Notes: generated from the sequence alone by a model not told the origin. Shown: positions 34,640 through 44,504, counted from the first letter of the stretch. The stretch is DNA of 64,000 bases from Hungatella sp. (GCA_022795805.1 JAAWHK010000004.1:1-64000); one strand, 5' to 3'. Program-made: numbers and translations.

Positions 34640-35938
34640 ATGAATAACATGAAAGAATTTATAACAGCTGTAAAAGAGATGAGGACCTACCTGATCCTTT
34701 GGCTTACCCAGTCGTTTTCCGGTCTGGGCAGCGCCATGACCAGCTACGCGCTGGTGATCTGGTCCTACAACGAACATGGCTCAGCGCTGATGACCGCCCT
34801 TTTGATGGTCAGTTCCTACGCGCCCTACGTGGTGTTCAGCATTTTTGCCGGGGCTCTCAGCGACAGGTGGGACAAGAAAGCCACCATGCTGTCATGCGAC
34901 TTTGCAGCGGCAGCTACCACGGTGATCATGCTGGTTCTGCTTAAAGGGGGCAGGCTCCGGATATGGCATCTCTACCTTTTAAACATGATCAACGGGCTGA
35001 TGAACACGGTGCAGCAGCCGGCGTCGGAAGTGGCGGTCACCAGGGTGCTGCCCAAGAAGTACTACCAGCGGGTGGGAGGGCTTAAATACTTTGCAGCCTC
35101 CTTAAACTCCATCATGACGCCGATCATCGCCACTGCGGTTCTGGGACTGGCGGGTATGGAAGCCGTCGCGGCTTTTGATCTGTTTACCTTTGGCGTCGCC
35201 TTTGTGACCCTGGCCTTCTGCATAAAGATTCCCCGGAAGGAGAGGGACGGGGCTGGGAAGGAGAAACTGCTTGCCGCGGCTGGAAAGGGAATCGCTTACC
35301 TGAGACGGGAGAGAGGGATCTTTCAACTGATCCTCTTTCTGGCAGCCATCAACCTGGTGGCCTCTGTCTACGAAGCCGCCTTTCCCGCCATGATGCTTTC
35401 GCGGGAAGGGGGAGGAGAAAAGGTTCTGGGCCTGGTCAATGCGGTTATCGGCCTCACCACCTTCGCAGGAAGCATTCTGGCATCCTTCATGAAGGCGCCA
35501 AAAAGCCGGGTGAAGGTTATCTGCAGATGCCTGCTGTTTTCCATGAGCACGGAGAATTTCCTGCTGGCATTAGGAAGGACGCCTTTTGTGTGGTGCCTGG
35601 GAGGCTTTCTGGGGTGGATCGCCATTCCTCTTATGAGCACGAACCTGGACGCTATTATGCGGCTTCGTGTGCCGGAGGATATGCAGGGGAGGGTGTACTC
35701 CGTGAGAAATTCCCTGCAGTTTTTTACCATTCCCGTGGGGTATTTCCTGGGAGGCTTCCTGGTGGACGTGGTCTTTGAGCCGATTATGGCCGGGCAGGAA
35801 GCGGGGAGTATTCTGGTCGGGATGTTTGGAAGCGGGAAAGGGTCCGGAGCGGCGTTTCTCTTCTTTGTCATCGCCTTCGCGGGAATCGGCGTGTGCCTCC
35901 ATTTCAGGAGAAACAGGGATATATGGGAGCTGGAGTAG
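34640..35938 (+). CDS. MFS transporter (Mef-like, MFS_3)
   Basis: 432 residues and 12 membrane helices. It starts KEMRTYLILWLTQSFSGLGSAM, and the loop between helices 2 and 3 reads GALSDRWDKKATML, the MFS signature. The layout is like the Mef/MdfA-type drug exporters of Firmicutes, which use the proton gradient. AAAAGGAG lies 8 bases before the ATG. The leader peptide and hairpins upstream suggest induction by a ribosome-targeting compound, which is inferred. Confidence 0.88.
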   Translation: MNNMKEFITAVKEMRTYLILWLTQSFSGLGSAMTSYALVIWSYNEHGSALMTALLMVSSYAPYVVFSIFAGALSDRWDKKATMLSCDFAAAATTVIMLVLLKGGRLRIWHLYLLNMINGLMNTVQQPASEVAVTRVLPKKYYQRVGGLKYFAASLNSIMTPIIATAVLGLAGMEAVAAFDLFTFGVAFVTLAFCIKIPRKERDGAGKEKLLAAAGKGIAYLRRERGIFQLILFLAAINLVASVYEAAFPAMMLSREGGGEKVLGLVNAVIGLTTFAGSILASFMKAPKSRVKVICRCLLFSMSTENFLLALGRTPFVWCLGGFLGWIAIPLMSTNLDAIMRLRVPEDMQGRVYSVRNSLQFFTIPVGYFLGGFLVDVVFEPIMAGQEAGSILVGMFGSGKGSGAAFLFFVIAFAGIGVCLHFRRNRDIWELE

Positions 35939-36034
35939 GAGGAATCAAATATATACATTGTGTTGGCCATTGTGATCATAGCCGGGGACTCGCAACGCTG
36001 CTGCTGTTGCAGCTGTAATATATAAAACCTGTGG

Positions 36035-36073
36035 CATGAAAAGACCTGTCAGATGCTGGCAGGTCTTTTCATG
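36035..36073 (+). terminator. terminator hairpin after the MFS gene
   Basis: CATGAAAAGACCTG (36035-36048) and its exact complement CAGGTCTTTTCATG (36060-36073) form a 14-bp stem with a short loop. It ends just before the -35 box of the padR promoter, so it insulates the two units. Confidence 0.7.
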
Positions 36074-36074
36074 C

Positions 36075-36123
36075 TTGACAATATCGAATATCGATATTAT
36101 AATATAACTATCGATATTCGATA
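36075..36123 (+). promoter_or_regulatory. padR promoter with double palindromic operator
   Basis: A consensus promoter: TTGACA (36075-36080), 17 bases, TATAAT (36098-36103). Two 15-bp sites, TATCGAATATCGATA (36082-36096) and TATCGATATTCGATA (36109-36123), are exact inverted copies of each other. Each is also a palindrome TATCG-N5-CGATA. One lies in the spacer and the other just after the -10, so a bound regulator would block RNA polymerase. Confidence 0.85.
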
Positions 36124-36144
36124 CAAATGAAGGGAGGAGATTCT

Positions 36145-36492
36145 ATGGCCCGGGAACAGTTTCAGAGTCTCAGCGAGCAGATGTACTATATCTTGCTGGC
36201 TCTGTGGGACGTGCAGTGCGGGGCGGATATTTCCAGGCGGGTGGATCAGCTGTCGCAGGGGCGCATCCGGATCGGTCCCGGCACGCTGTATACGCTGCTG
36301 GGGCGTTTTCAGGAGCAGGAGATGATTCGGGAGACGCAGAGCGCCGGCAGAAAGCGGTACTATGTGATCACGGAGAAGGGAAAACGGATGATGTACACGG
36401 AGTACGTCAGACTTCAGACGCTGATCCAGGACGGAGCGCCTTATCTGGGTGCGGAGAAGGCAAAAGAGACGGGGATAAAAGGAGGTCTGTGA
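36145..36492 (+). CDS. PadR family transcriptional regulator
   Basis: 115 residues. The winged helix-turn-helix is clear: QMYYILLALWDVQCGADISRR, GPGTLYTLLGRFQEQEMI and GRKRYYVITEKGKRMM. The short C-terminal helix makes it a PadR-s2 type dimer. The ATG at 36145 is chosen over 36127 because GGGAGGAGA precedes it. It is followed by a DUF2812 membrane protein, a standard pair. The palindromic sites in its promoter suggest autorepression, lifted by a small ligand. Confidence 0.93.
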   Translation: MAREQFQSLSEQMYYILLALWDVQCGADISRRVDQLSQGRIRIGPGTLYTLLGRFQEQEMIRETQSAGRKRYYVITEKGKRMMYTEYVRLQTLIQDGAPYLGAEKAKETGIKGGL

Positions 36493-36493
36493 G

Positions 36494-37372
36494 ATGGGAA
36501 GAGGGAGAAAGTATGCGGCCGCGTTTTTTCAGGTCTACGAGAACGATTCTTTGAGGGATTACCTGGAGGATATGGCTCTTAAGGGATGGCGGCTGGAGCG
36601 TGTGGGAAACGTATTTTTTCGTTTTGAGCCGTGTGCACCCCACAGGATACGCTACTGTGTGGAGGTCATGGAGAAGCCCAGCGTCTACGCGTCCAATCAG
36701 TCCGAAAAGCTGAAAGCGTACCGGGAATTCTGCCGTGACGCGGGGTGGGACTATGCCGGGTCCACGGGATATCTCCACATATTTTACACGGAGGAGGATG
36801 AGGCGGTGGTGGTGGAGACCGACCCTGAGGAGCGGTATGAGCGGATCTGTCAGGCCTGCCAGGGGAATGGCCGGCTGACGTACGCGATTTTCGGGCTGGT
36901 CATCCTCTCCAATCTGTTCAGCTGTTACATGAAAAAAAGTTTCATGAATATCAACGGCTGGATCGTTCTGCTTATGATCGGATTCATGGCCGTGAGCCAG
37001 GGAGAGTTTCTGCGGTGGAAAGCCAGAACCGGCAGGTCTATGAGGGAGGACGGCGTTCTTTTCTGCTCCCCGTGGCAAACGGTGAAAAGGAAGAACTATG
37101 GCTTGATCCTGTCAGTCCTTGTCATGAGCGCGGCCCCTCTGATCTATACCCTGGGTCAGTATTCGTCGAAGGCCGTGGTGTTTGTTATGGTGGGGTTCTG
37201 GATGATTTACATTCTGATTCTGGCGTTTGTCTTCTCAAAGCTGCTGTACTGGCTGAAGGCGAAGCGGGCCTACAGCGCCAGAACCAACATGTTTCTCTAC
37301 TGGGGAATAAGCCTGGTGATCTGTATCGGGGCCTGCGCCGGTTTTCTGGCCGTAATTTTCCGGATTCTGTGA
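36494..37372 (+). CDS. DUF2812 membrane protein
   Basis: 292 residues. Residues about 1-125 are the soluble DUF2812 domain (LEDMALKGWRLERVGNVFFRFE is typical), and the rest holds about four membrane helices. It begins 1 base after the padR stop behind AAAAGGAGG. DUF2812 proteins are nearly always encoded after a PadR regulator in Firmicutes and are thought to sense or respond to envelope stress; the mechanism is unknown. Confidence 0.88.
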   Translation: MGRGRKYAAAFFQVYENDSLRDYLEDMALKGWRLERVGNVFFRFEPCAPHRIRYCVEVMEKPSVYASNQSEKLKAYREFCRDAGWDYAGSTGYLHIFYTEEDEAVVVETDPEERYERICQACQGNGRLTYAIFGLVILSNLFSCYMKKSFMNINGWIVLLMIGFMAVSQGEFLRWKARTGRSMREDGVLFCSPWQTVKRKNYGLILSVLVMSAAPLIYTLGQYSSKAVVFVMVGFWMIYILILAFVFSKLLYWLKAKRAYSARTNMFLYWGISLVICIGACAGFLAVIFRIL

Positions 37373-37404
37373 GACGAAGCGGGTGGGGAGGGAAAATTTT
37401 TGAC

Positions 37405-37432
37405 TTGACAAAATCCTGTCCAATGATATAAT
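37405..37432 (+). promoter_or_regulatory. thrS promoter
   Basis: TTGACA (37405-37410), a 16-base spacer and TATAAT (37427-37432): a strong housekeeping promoter directly before the T-box leader. Confidence 0.85.
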
Positions 37433-37440
37433 CACACATA

Positions 37441-37699
37441 AGGAAATACCAATAAGCCAATGCGTTGACGGGGACAGTAGGTTGTCAGGAAGCGTTCAGA
37501 GAGGGATGGAAAGGTGTGAGCATCCCACGTGACCGGCAAAGGAAGACCACCCCTGAGCGGTCCTTAATCGGACACGGTGATTCCGTTATCATCTCAAAAG
37601 CGGTCAGAGCGGCAGTTATGCTCTGACAAGAAGGGTGGAACCGCGATGTGATCGTCCCTTCCTGCAGGAAACTTGCCTGCAGGAAGGGATTTTTGTTTT
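37441..37699 (+). promoter_or_regulatory. T-box leader, threonine specificity
   Basis: The leader has the T-box core AAGGGTGGAACCGCG (37631-37645), which pairs with the tRNA acceptor end. Stem I closes with CGTTCAG and CTGAGCG. The specifier is read as ACC at 37546-37548, three bases before CCTGAG, which codes for threonine. A terminator follows: TCCCTTCCTGCAGG (37655-37668) pairs with 37676-37689 and is followed by TTTTTGTTTT. Uncharged tRNA-Thr should switch it to the antiterminator and raise thrS expression. The specifier is supported by both the codon and the gene behind it. Confidence 0.9.
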
Positions 37700-37790
37700 G
37701 CCGGAACATGCGTCCTGTGAAGTACGGCGCGCTGCGGGGAATCCACCGGATAATGAGGAACCGAAACAATAAGAGAAGGAGAGATTTGTC

Positions 37791-39719
37791 ATGAAAGTAA
37801 CACTGAAAGACGGAAGTTTTAAAGAGTATGAGCAGCCCATGTCCGTAATCGACATCGCCGCGTCCATCAGTGCCGGCCTGGCCAGGATGGCCTGCGCGGG
37901 GGAGGTAGACGGCGAGAGCGTGGATCTGAGGTATGTGGTGGACAGGGACTGCCAGTTAAACATTCTCACGGCCAGGGATGAGAAGGGGCTGGCGGCTCTG
38001 CGCCACACGGCCAGCCACGTGATGGCACAGGCAGTAAAGAGACTGTATCCCGATGCAAAGCTGGCCATCGGGCCGTCCATCGCCGACGGATTCTACTATG
38101 ATATCGACTTTGCCAACCCCATTGCGGCGGAGGATCTGGAGAAGATCGAGGGGGAGATGAAGAAGATCGTCAAGGAAGGGCTGTGCTTGGAGCGGTTTAC
38201 CCTGCCCAGGGAGGAAGCCCTGGCCCTGATGAGGGAGAAGGAGGAGCCCTACAAGGTGGAGCTTATCGAAGACCTGCCGGAAGGGGAGGAGATCAGCTTC
38301 TACAGGCAGGGAGAATTTACGGACCTGTGCGCCGGGCCTCACCTGATGAACACCAAAGATGTGGGGAAGGCCTACAAGCTGATGAGCATCGCGGGCGCTT
38401 ACTGGAGGGGCAATGAGCACAACAAGATGCTGACCCGCATCTACGCAACGGCATTCGGTAAGAAGGAGGAACTGGAGGCCTACATTACCATGATGGAGGA
38501 GGCCAAAAAGAGGGATCACAGGAAACTGGGGAAGGAACTGGGACTTTTCATGATGCACGACGCAGGTCCGGGATTCCCCTTCTTCCTGCCAAAGGGCATG
38601 GTGCTCAAGAACACGCTGATGGAGTACTGGCGTGAGATTCACAAGAAGGCCGGCTATGTGGAGATCTCCACGCCCGTCATGCTGAACCGGAGCCTGTGGG
38701 AGACTTCCGGCCACTGGGATCACTACAAGAACAACATGTACACCACCGTCATTGACGAGCAGGATTTCGCCATCAAGCCCATGAACTGCCCCGGCGGCGT
38801 GTTGGTGTACGCTTCGGAGCCCCGCTCCTACCGTGACCTTCCTCTCAGGATGGGGGAGATCGGCCTGGTACACCGCCATGAGAAGTCGGGCCAGCTTCAC
38901 GGCCTTATGCGGGTGCGGTGCTTCAGCCAGGACGATGCCCACATTTTCATGACCCCGGAGCAGATCAAGGAGGAGATCAAGGGGGTTGCAACGCTGATCA
39001 ACCAGGTTTACACCCTGTTTGGGTTTAAGTACCATGTGGAGCTGTCCACCAGGCCGGAGGACAGCATGGGAAGCGACGAAGACTGGGAGATGGCTACGGA
39101 GGGCCTTCGCAGCGCCCTGGATGAGCTGGGACTGGACTATGTGGTCAACGAGGGGGACGGCGCGTTCTACGGGCCGAAGATCGACTTCCACCTGGTGGAT
39201 GCCATCGGGAGAACGTGGCAGTGCGGAACCATCCAGCTGGACTTCCAGCTGCCCCAGCGGTTTGAGCTGGAGTACCAGGGTGCGGATGGGGAGAAGCACC
39301 GCCCCATCATGATCCACCGGGTGGCCTTCGGCTCCATCGAGCGGTTCATCGGCATCCTCATCGAGCACTTTGCGGGGGCGTTCCCCACATGGCTGGCTCC
39401 GGTGCAGGTGAAGGTTCTGCCTATCTCCGACAAGTTCGGGGAGTACGCAGAGTCCGTGAGAAAGCAGCTGGATGACGCGGGGATTCGGGTTGAACTGGAT
39501 ACCCGGTCCGAGAAGATCGGCTACAAGATCCGTGAGGCTCAGATGCAGAAGATACCCTACATGCTCATTGTAGGGCAGAAGGAGCAGGAGGAAGGCCTGG
39601 TGGCCGTGAGAAGCAGGTTCGCGGGGGACGAAGGCCAGAAGAGTCTGGGCGAATTTGTGGAGGCCGTCCGGGAGGAGATCCGGACAAAGGCGGTTAGAGA
39701 GGCGAAGGCCCAGCCGTAA
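37791..39719 (+). CDS. thrS: threonyl-tRNA synthetase
   Basis: A full-length 642-residue class II enzyme that joins threonine to tRNA-Thr and edits mischarged serine. Order of domains: TGS (1-60), editing domain with HTASHVMAQAVKRLYPD near residue 70, the catalytic core with KPMNCPGGVLVY, HEKSGQLHGLMRVR and DDAHIF, and the C-terminal anticodon domain (VLPISDKFGEYAESV). GAAGGAGAG precedes the start. It is controlled by the T-box just upstream. Confidence 0.98.
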   Translation: MKVTLKDGSFKEYEQPMSVIDIAASISAGLARMACAGEVDGESVDLRYVVDRDCQLNILTARDEKGLAALRHTASHVMAQAVKRLYPDAKLAIGPSIADGFYYDIDFANPIAAEDLEKIEGEMKKIVKEGLCLERFTLPREEALALMREKEEPYKVELIEDLPEGEEISFYRQGEFTDLCAGPHLMNTKDVGKAYKLMSIAGAYWRGNEHNKMLTRIYATAFGKKEELEAYITMMEEAKKRDHRKLGKELGLFMMHDAGPGFPFFLPKGMVLKNTLMEYWREIHKKAGYVEISTPVMLNRSLWETSGHWDHYKNNMYTTVIDEQDFAIKPMNCPGGVLVYASEPRSYRDLPLRMGEIGLVHRHEKSGQLHGLMRVRCFSQDDAHIFMTPEQIKEEIKGVATLINQVYTLFGFKYHVELSTRPEDSMGSDEDWEMATEGLRSALDELGLDYVVNEGDGAFYGPKIDFHLVDAIGRTWQCGTIQLDFQLPQRFELEYQGADGEKHRPIMIHRVAFGSIERFIGILIEHFAGAFPTWLAPVQVKVLPISDKFGEYAESVRKQLDDAGIRVELDTRSEKIGYKIREAQMQKIPYMLIVGQKEQEEGLVAVRSRFAGDEGQKSLGEFVEAVREEIRTKAVREAKAQP

Positions 39720-39793
39720 AAGGCAGTGGGAAAGGAGAAGCAGCGGACGTAAAAAGGCAGTGGGAGATGTGAAGGCATAAGCGCAAAAAAAGG

Positions 39794-39832
39794 AGCCGGG
39801 GGTATGGCATACACGATACCCCCGGCTTTTTT
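39794..39832. terminator. bidirectional terminator between thrS and the GH1 gene
   Basis: AGCCGGGGGTAT (39794-39805) pairs with ATACCCCCGGCT (39816-39827). T-rich sequence follows on the plus strand, and an A-run on the other side serves the minus strand, so it ends both convergent genes. Confidence 0.9.
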
Positions 39833-39848
39833 GCGTCTCTATGAATTC

Positions 39849-41339
<1,491 letters not shown>

Positions 41340-41352
41340 TTATTTATGTAAA

Positions 41353-41381
41353 ATTTTACCATGGACACAGGAGGTTGTCAA
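41353..41381 (-). promoter_or_regulatory. promoter of the GH1 gene
   Basis: On the minus strand TTGACA (41381-41376) and TAAAAT (41358-41353) lie 17 bases apart. The leader is only about 30 nt, so no antiterminator RNA precedes the gene. Confidence 0.75.
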
Positions 41382-41429
41382 TTGACGGCAGCGTATCTTT
41401 GCCTGATTTTCAGGTGAAGAATTCATTTC

Positions 41430-41458
41430 TTGCAGATGTTATATGAATGTGCTAGACT
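41430..41458 (+). promoter_or_regulatory. promoter of the NTF2-like/Nmad3 unit
   Basis: TTGCAG (41430-41435) and TAGACT (41453-41458) with a 17-base spacer, 40 bases before the ATG. Confidence 0.5.
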
Positions 41459-41497
41459 AAGCGTAACGACAAATTCGTATAAGGAAGGCGGAGATTT

Positions 41498-41872
41498 ATG
41501 GATATATACAAATTTTGGAAAGATGTTTTGGAGCAGAATGCAGATGCTGTCAGAGATTATTTTGACGAGAACGCTTATATAAACTGGCATTGCACCAATG
41601 AGCATTTTAACGTAAATGAATTTATTACTGCAAATTGCGAATATCCCGGTGACTGGGACGGTGAAGTGGAGAGAATTGAAGAAATAAATGATTTATTTAT
41701 TACAGTAACCCATGTGTATTCCAAAGATAAAACTCTGTCATTTCATGTTACTTCGTTCATTAAGGTTGTTAATGACAAAATTGCAGCAGTTGATGAATAT
41801 TGGGCAGATGACGGTATTGCGCCTAAATGGAGATTGGACAAACATATCGGAAAGGCTATTGCCGTGTCCTAA
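41498..41872 (+). CDS. NTF2/SnoaL-like small protein
   Basis: A 124-residue protein with the NTF2/SnoaL cone fold pattern: an N-terminal helix (FWKDVLEQNADAVRDYF), NAYINWHCTN, NEFITANCEYPGDWDG, and strands ending VNDKIAAVDEYW. Members bind small molecules or act as isomerases; substrates differ widely. AAGGAAGG is the ribosome site. The gene is much more AT-rich than its neighbours, which points to transfer. It may be co-transcribed with the next gene. Confidence 0.8.
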   Translation: MDIYKFWKDVLEQNADAVRDYFDENAYINWHCTNEHFNVNEFITANCEYPGDWDGEVERIEEINDLFITVTHVYSKDKTLSFHVTSFIKVVNDKIAAVDEYWADDGIAPKWRLDKHIGKAIAVS

Positions 41873-41904
41873 GACAGAAGCAAACAGCAGAAGGAGGCGG
41901 GGAT

Positions 41905-42741
41905 ATGAAGGTTGTATTGAGCAGAAAGGGCATGGACAGCGCTGCCGGAGGAATGGCAAGTCCCATACTCCCGGACGGCATGCTGCTATCTCTCCCCATA
42001 CCCGACAAGGCAGGAGGACAATCATACGGCGGCTTATCCTATAAAGGACAGAGCTACCATGCAATCATTCACCAGTTAAATTCTTCTTTTGATTTTTCCA
42101 AAAAGGGGATTTGTCATTTTGACCCCGATATCTATGAGAACATCACAGGCAGACCCAAGGGGTGGAAACCGGCATTTGGCCAGAGCGGAATTTCGGCCGG
42201 ACACTTAGACCGATTAGGTGTGGGAATCGGTGATATTTTTCTGTTCTACGGAATGTTCCAAAAAACAGAACGACGAGGCAGTTGCGGACTCTCCTATGTG
42301 AGAGGCTTTCCTGCCAGACATATTATATATGGCTATATGGAAGTGGGGGGAATACTCCGTGGGAAACAGGACATAGAACAATACTTCTGGCATCCTCACA
42401 GCGTGAACGCCGCGCGCCCCCATAACCGCCTGTATGTGCCCAAAAGATACGGGACATTTCGCTATTGCGAATCACTGGTACTGACTAAGAAAGAGCAGCA
42501 CAGCCGGAGGCTGTGGCGCCTGCCCTCATTCTTTGCGGATGACGGTATTTCGGTCTCATGGCAGGGGAAAAACCGGCCTGTTCTAAACGGAGCGTATGCG
42601 GAATTAAATTCCTCCCGCAGAGGACAGGAATTTGTGGTTGCTGCCTCCACCGCAAAACTGGAGCAAACGCTGCGGGAATGGGCGGAGAGCCTGATAGAAG
42701 AAGGCATGCCGAAGACAGACGGAGCCGCCCCGTTGACGTGA
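41905..42741 (+). CDS. Nmad3-type putative nucleotide modification protein
   Basis: 278 residues from ATG 41905 behind AAGGAGGCGGGG. The start MKVVLSRKGMDSAAGG, then SPILPDGMLLSLPIPDK, and later FFYGMF-like and FWHPH segments match the Nmad3 (nucleotide modification associated domain 3) family. That family was defined in phage and bacterial loci that make modified DNA bases. Here no kinase, transferase or phage gene is nearby, so its role is open. It follows the NTF2-like gene by 32 bases. Confidence 0.75.
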   Translation: MKVVLSRKGMDSAAGGMASPILPDGMLLSLPIPDKAGGQSYGGLSYKGQSYHAIIHQLNSSFDFSKKGICHFDPDIYENITGRPKGWKPAFGQSGISAGHLDRLGVGIGDIFLFYGMFQKTERRGSCGLSYVRGFPARHIIYGYMEVGGILRGKQDIEQYFWHPHSVNAARPHNRLYVPKRYGTFRYCESLVLTKKEQHSRRLWRLPSFFADDGISVSWQGKNRPVLNGAYAELNSSRRGQEFVVAASTAKLEQTLREWAESLIEEGMPKTDGAAPLT

Positions 42742-42783
42742 CGGCTCCCGAATCTTACAGATATTTTGTGACGGGAAAGGGTG

Positions 42784-43881
42784 TCAGACATTAAACCGGA
42801 ACAAAATCACGTCTCCGTCCCGGACCACATAATCCTTCCCCTCCAGGCGGATAAGCCCCTTGTCCCTGGCGGCGGAGTAGGCGCCGCAGTCCAAAAGATC
42901 CTGATAGTTCACCACCTCGGCGCGGATAAAGCCTCTCTCAAAGTCAGAGTGGATCTTGCCGGCAGCCTGGGGCGCCTTTGTGCCCACCTTGATGGTCCAG
43001 GCCCTGGTCTCGTCCTCTCCGGAGGTGAGGAAGCTTAAGAGTCCCAGAAGGCTGTAGCTGGCTGCGATCAGCTTCTCAAGGCCCGATTCTTTGAGCCCCA
43101 GCTCCTCCAGGAACATGGCTTTCTCGTCGTCGTCCAGCTCGGCGATCTCCTGCTCGATCTGGGCGCAGATAACAAAGACCTGGGAACCGCTGCCGGCGGC
43201 AAACTGCCGGACAGACTGGACGTGGGAGTTGGAGGTCCCGTCGTCGGCCAGATCTTCCTCCCCTACATTGGCGGCAAAGATCACCGGCTTCCAGGTGAGA
43301 AGGTTTAAGGAGGAGACAAAGCTTTCCGTGTCCTCGTCGCCGCACCGGAAGGTCCGGGCCGGTTTTCCGTCCTCCAGATGGGCTTTCAGGGCTTTCAGAA
43401 TCTCCACCTCCCTGGCAAGGGACTTGTCGTTGAAGGCGCTTTTTGAGGTCTTGGCGATGCGGCGCTCCAGAATCTCCAGATCAGAGAAAATAAGTTCCAG
43501 GTCAATAGTCTCAATGTCACGCAGAGGGTCCACGGTGCCGTCCACATGGATTACGTTGGAATCCTCAAAACATCGGACCACATGGACGATGGCATCCACC
43601 TCCCTGATGTTGGAGAGAAACTGGTTGCCCAGGCCCTCGCCCTTGGAGGCGCCCTTTACCAGGCCTGCGATGTCCACAAACTCGATTACGGCGGGGGTGA
43701 CTTTCTTTGAGTGGTAGAAATTTCCCAGAAGCTTAAGCCGGTGGTCCGGAACCGGCACCACGCCGATGTTGGGGTCAATGGTGCAGAACGGATAGTTGGC
43801 GGATTCCGCGCCGGCCTTTGTCAGGGAGTTGAACAGCGTGCTTTTGCCCACATTGGGCAAACCGACAATACCTAATTTCAT
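42784..43881 (-). CDS. ychF: redox-regulated P-loop NTPase YchF (Obg family)
   Basis: 365 residues. G1 motif GLPNVGKST (residues 7-15), switch region FCTIDPNIGVV, G3 VDIAGLVKGASKGEGLGNQFL, and a C-terminal TGS domain ending DGDVILFRFNV. YchF/OLA1 proteins prefer ATP and bind ribosomes. Length and sequence are typical. It is convergent with the Nmad3 gene, with 42 bases between stops. GGAAGG lies upstream of its start. Confidence 0.97.
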   Translation of the reverse strand: MKLGIVGLPNVGKSTLFNSLTKAGAESANYPFCTIDPNIGVVPVPDHRLKLLGNFYHSKKVTPAVIEFVDIAGLVKGASKGEGLGNQFLSNIREVDAIVHVVRCFEDSNVIHVDGTVDPLRDIETIDLELIFSDLEILERRIAKTSKSAFNDKSLAREVEILKALKAHLEDGKPARTFRCGDEDTESFVSSLNLLTWKPVIFAANVGEEDLADDGTSNSHVQSVRQFAAGSGSQVFVICAQIEQEIAELDDDEKAMFLEELGLKESGLEKLIAASYSLLGLLSFLTSGEDETRAWTIKVGTKAPQAAGKIHSDFERGFIRAEVVNYQDLLDCGAYSAARDKGLIRLEGKDYVVRDGDVILFRFNV

Positions 43882-44090
43882 ATGATTACCTTCCTTATTT
43901 TAAATACTATAACAGAATAGCATGAGGACTGCGGGAGTACAAAGTACGAGCAATCCGATATCAGAGGGGAAAAAGACCTTTTGCCCCCAACATCATAGCA
44001 TATATGGGCGAGAATGAAAAGAGGGAAAAGATTTTGGGGGCAAAATGACGTATTATATCACATTATAACGAAAAATAATACCAAATAGGG
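43882..44090. other. AT-rich intergenic stretch upstream of ychF and spo0E-like
   Basis: This part of the 467-base gap holds the ychF leader. On the minus strand a TATAGT near 43909 may be its -10, but no good -35 is seen. The rest is AT-rich and holds no supported gene. Confidence 0.4.
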
Positions 44091-44095
44091 CGAAA

Positions 44096-44160
44096 AGTCG
44101 AATTTTGACGAAATATGTCGGTCGAAATAAATTGCATTTTGTCCCAAATAAGGGTAAAAT
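44096..44160 (+). promoter_or_regulatory. spo0E-like promoter with three 0A-box-like sites
   Basis: TTGCAT (44132-44137) and TAAAAT (44155-44160) are 17 bases apart. Upstream lie AGTCGAA (44096-44102), TGACGAA (44106-44112) and GGTCGAA (44120-44126), each one or two bases from the Spo0A box TGTCGAA. The first two are exactly 10 bp apart. A leader of about 180 nt follows, with a hairpin CCCGAA/TTCGGG at 44226-44246. Confidence 0.45.
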
Positions 44161-44348
44161 GAAGAAAACCTGATATAGTTTCCGGCGTCCGAATTGCGCA
44201 ATAGGATGAAGGAAGAAGGTAAAGTCCCGAATGGTTACGGTTCGGGCAGAAAGTTTTAAAAAGCGATGCTGGCAGCTTGGCGCAGGAGAGGCCTTTGGAA
44301 GCAGGCAGATGCCAAATAAAGTTACAGACACAAGAGAGGAGAAACAGC

Positions 44349-44504
44349 ATGGGATATTCAAAAGAGGAGTTAATCGAGAGGATTGAGGCAGCCAGAGTTG
44401 TTCTGAACAGAAGCATTGACGAGAGACGTGCTTATGAGGAGATCTACGAGAAGAGCGTAGCGCTGGACAGTCTCATCGAGCAGTACATTGACGCAGGTTA
44501 TTAG
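44349..44504 (+). CDS. Spo0E-like aspartyl-phosphate phosphatase
   Basis: A 51-residue protein starting at ATG 44349 behind GAGAGGAG. It has the Spo0E-family pattern of two helices and the signature region SVALDSLIEQYI, equivalent to SQELD in Bacillus proteins. Spo0E-type enzymes remove phosphate from Spo0A and so delay sporulation. The catalytic Asp and the preceding Ser are kept; Gln and Glu of SQELD are Val and Ala here. The small size is normal for the family. Confidence 0.82.
   Translation: MGYSKEELIERIEAARVVLNRSIDERRAYEEIYEKSVALDSLIEQYIDAGY

Noticed and set aside
37956-39368. Long open frame of 470 codons on the minus strand opposite thrS
   Set aside because: It is the antisense shadow of a GC-rich, strongly biased thrS gene; no ribosome site and no protein family fit.
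39716-39766. Direct repeat of TAAAAGGCAGTGGGA after thrS
   Set aside because: Only two short copies with no gene, structure or attachment-site context; probably a small local duplication.
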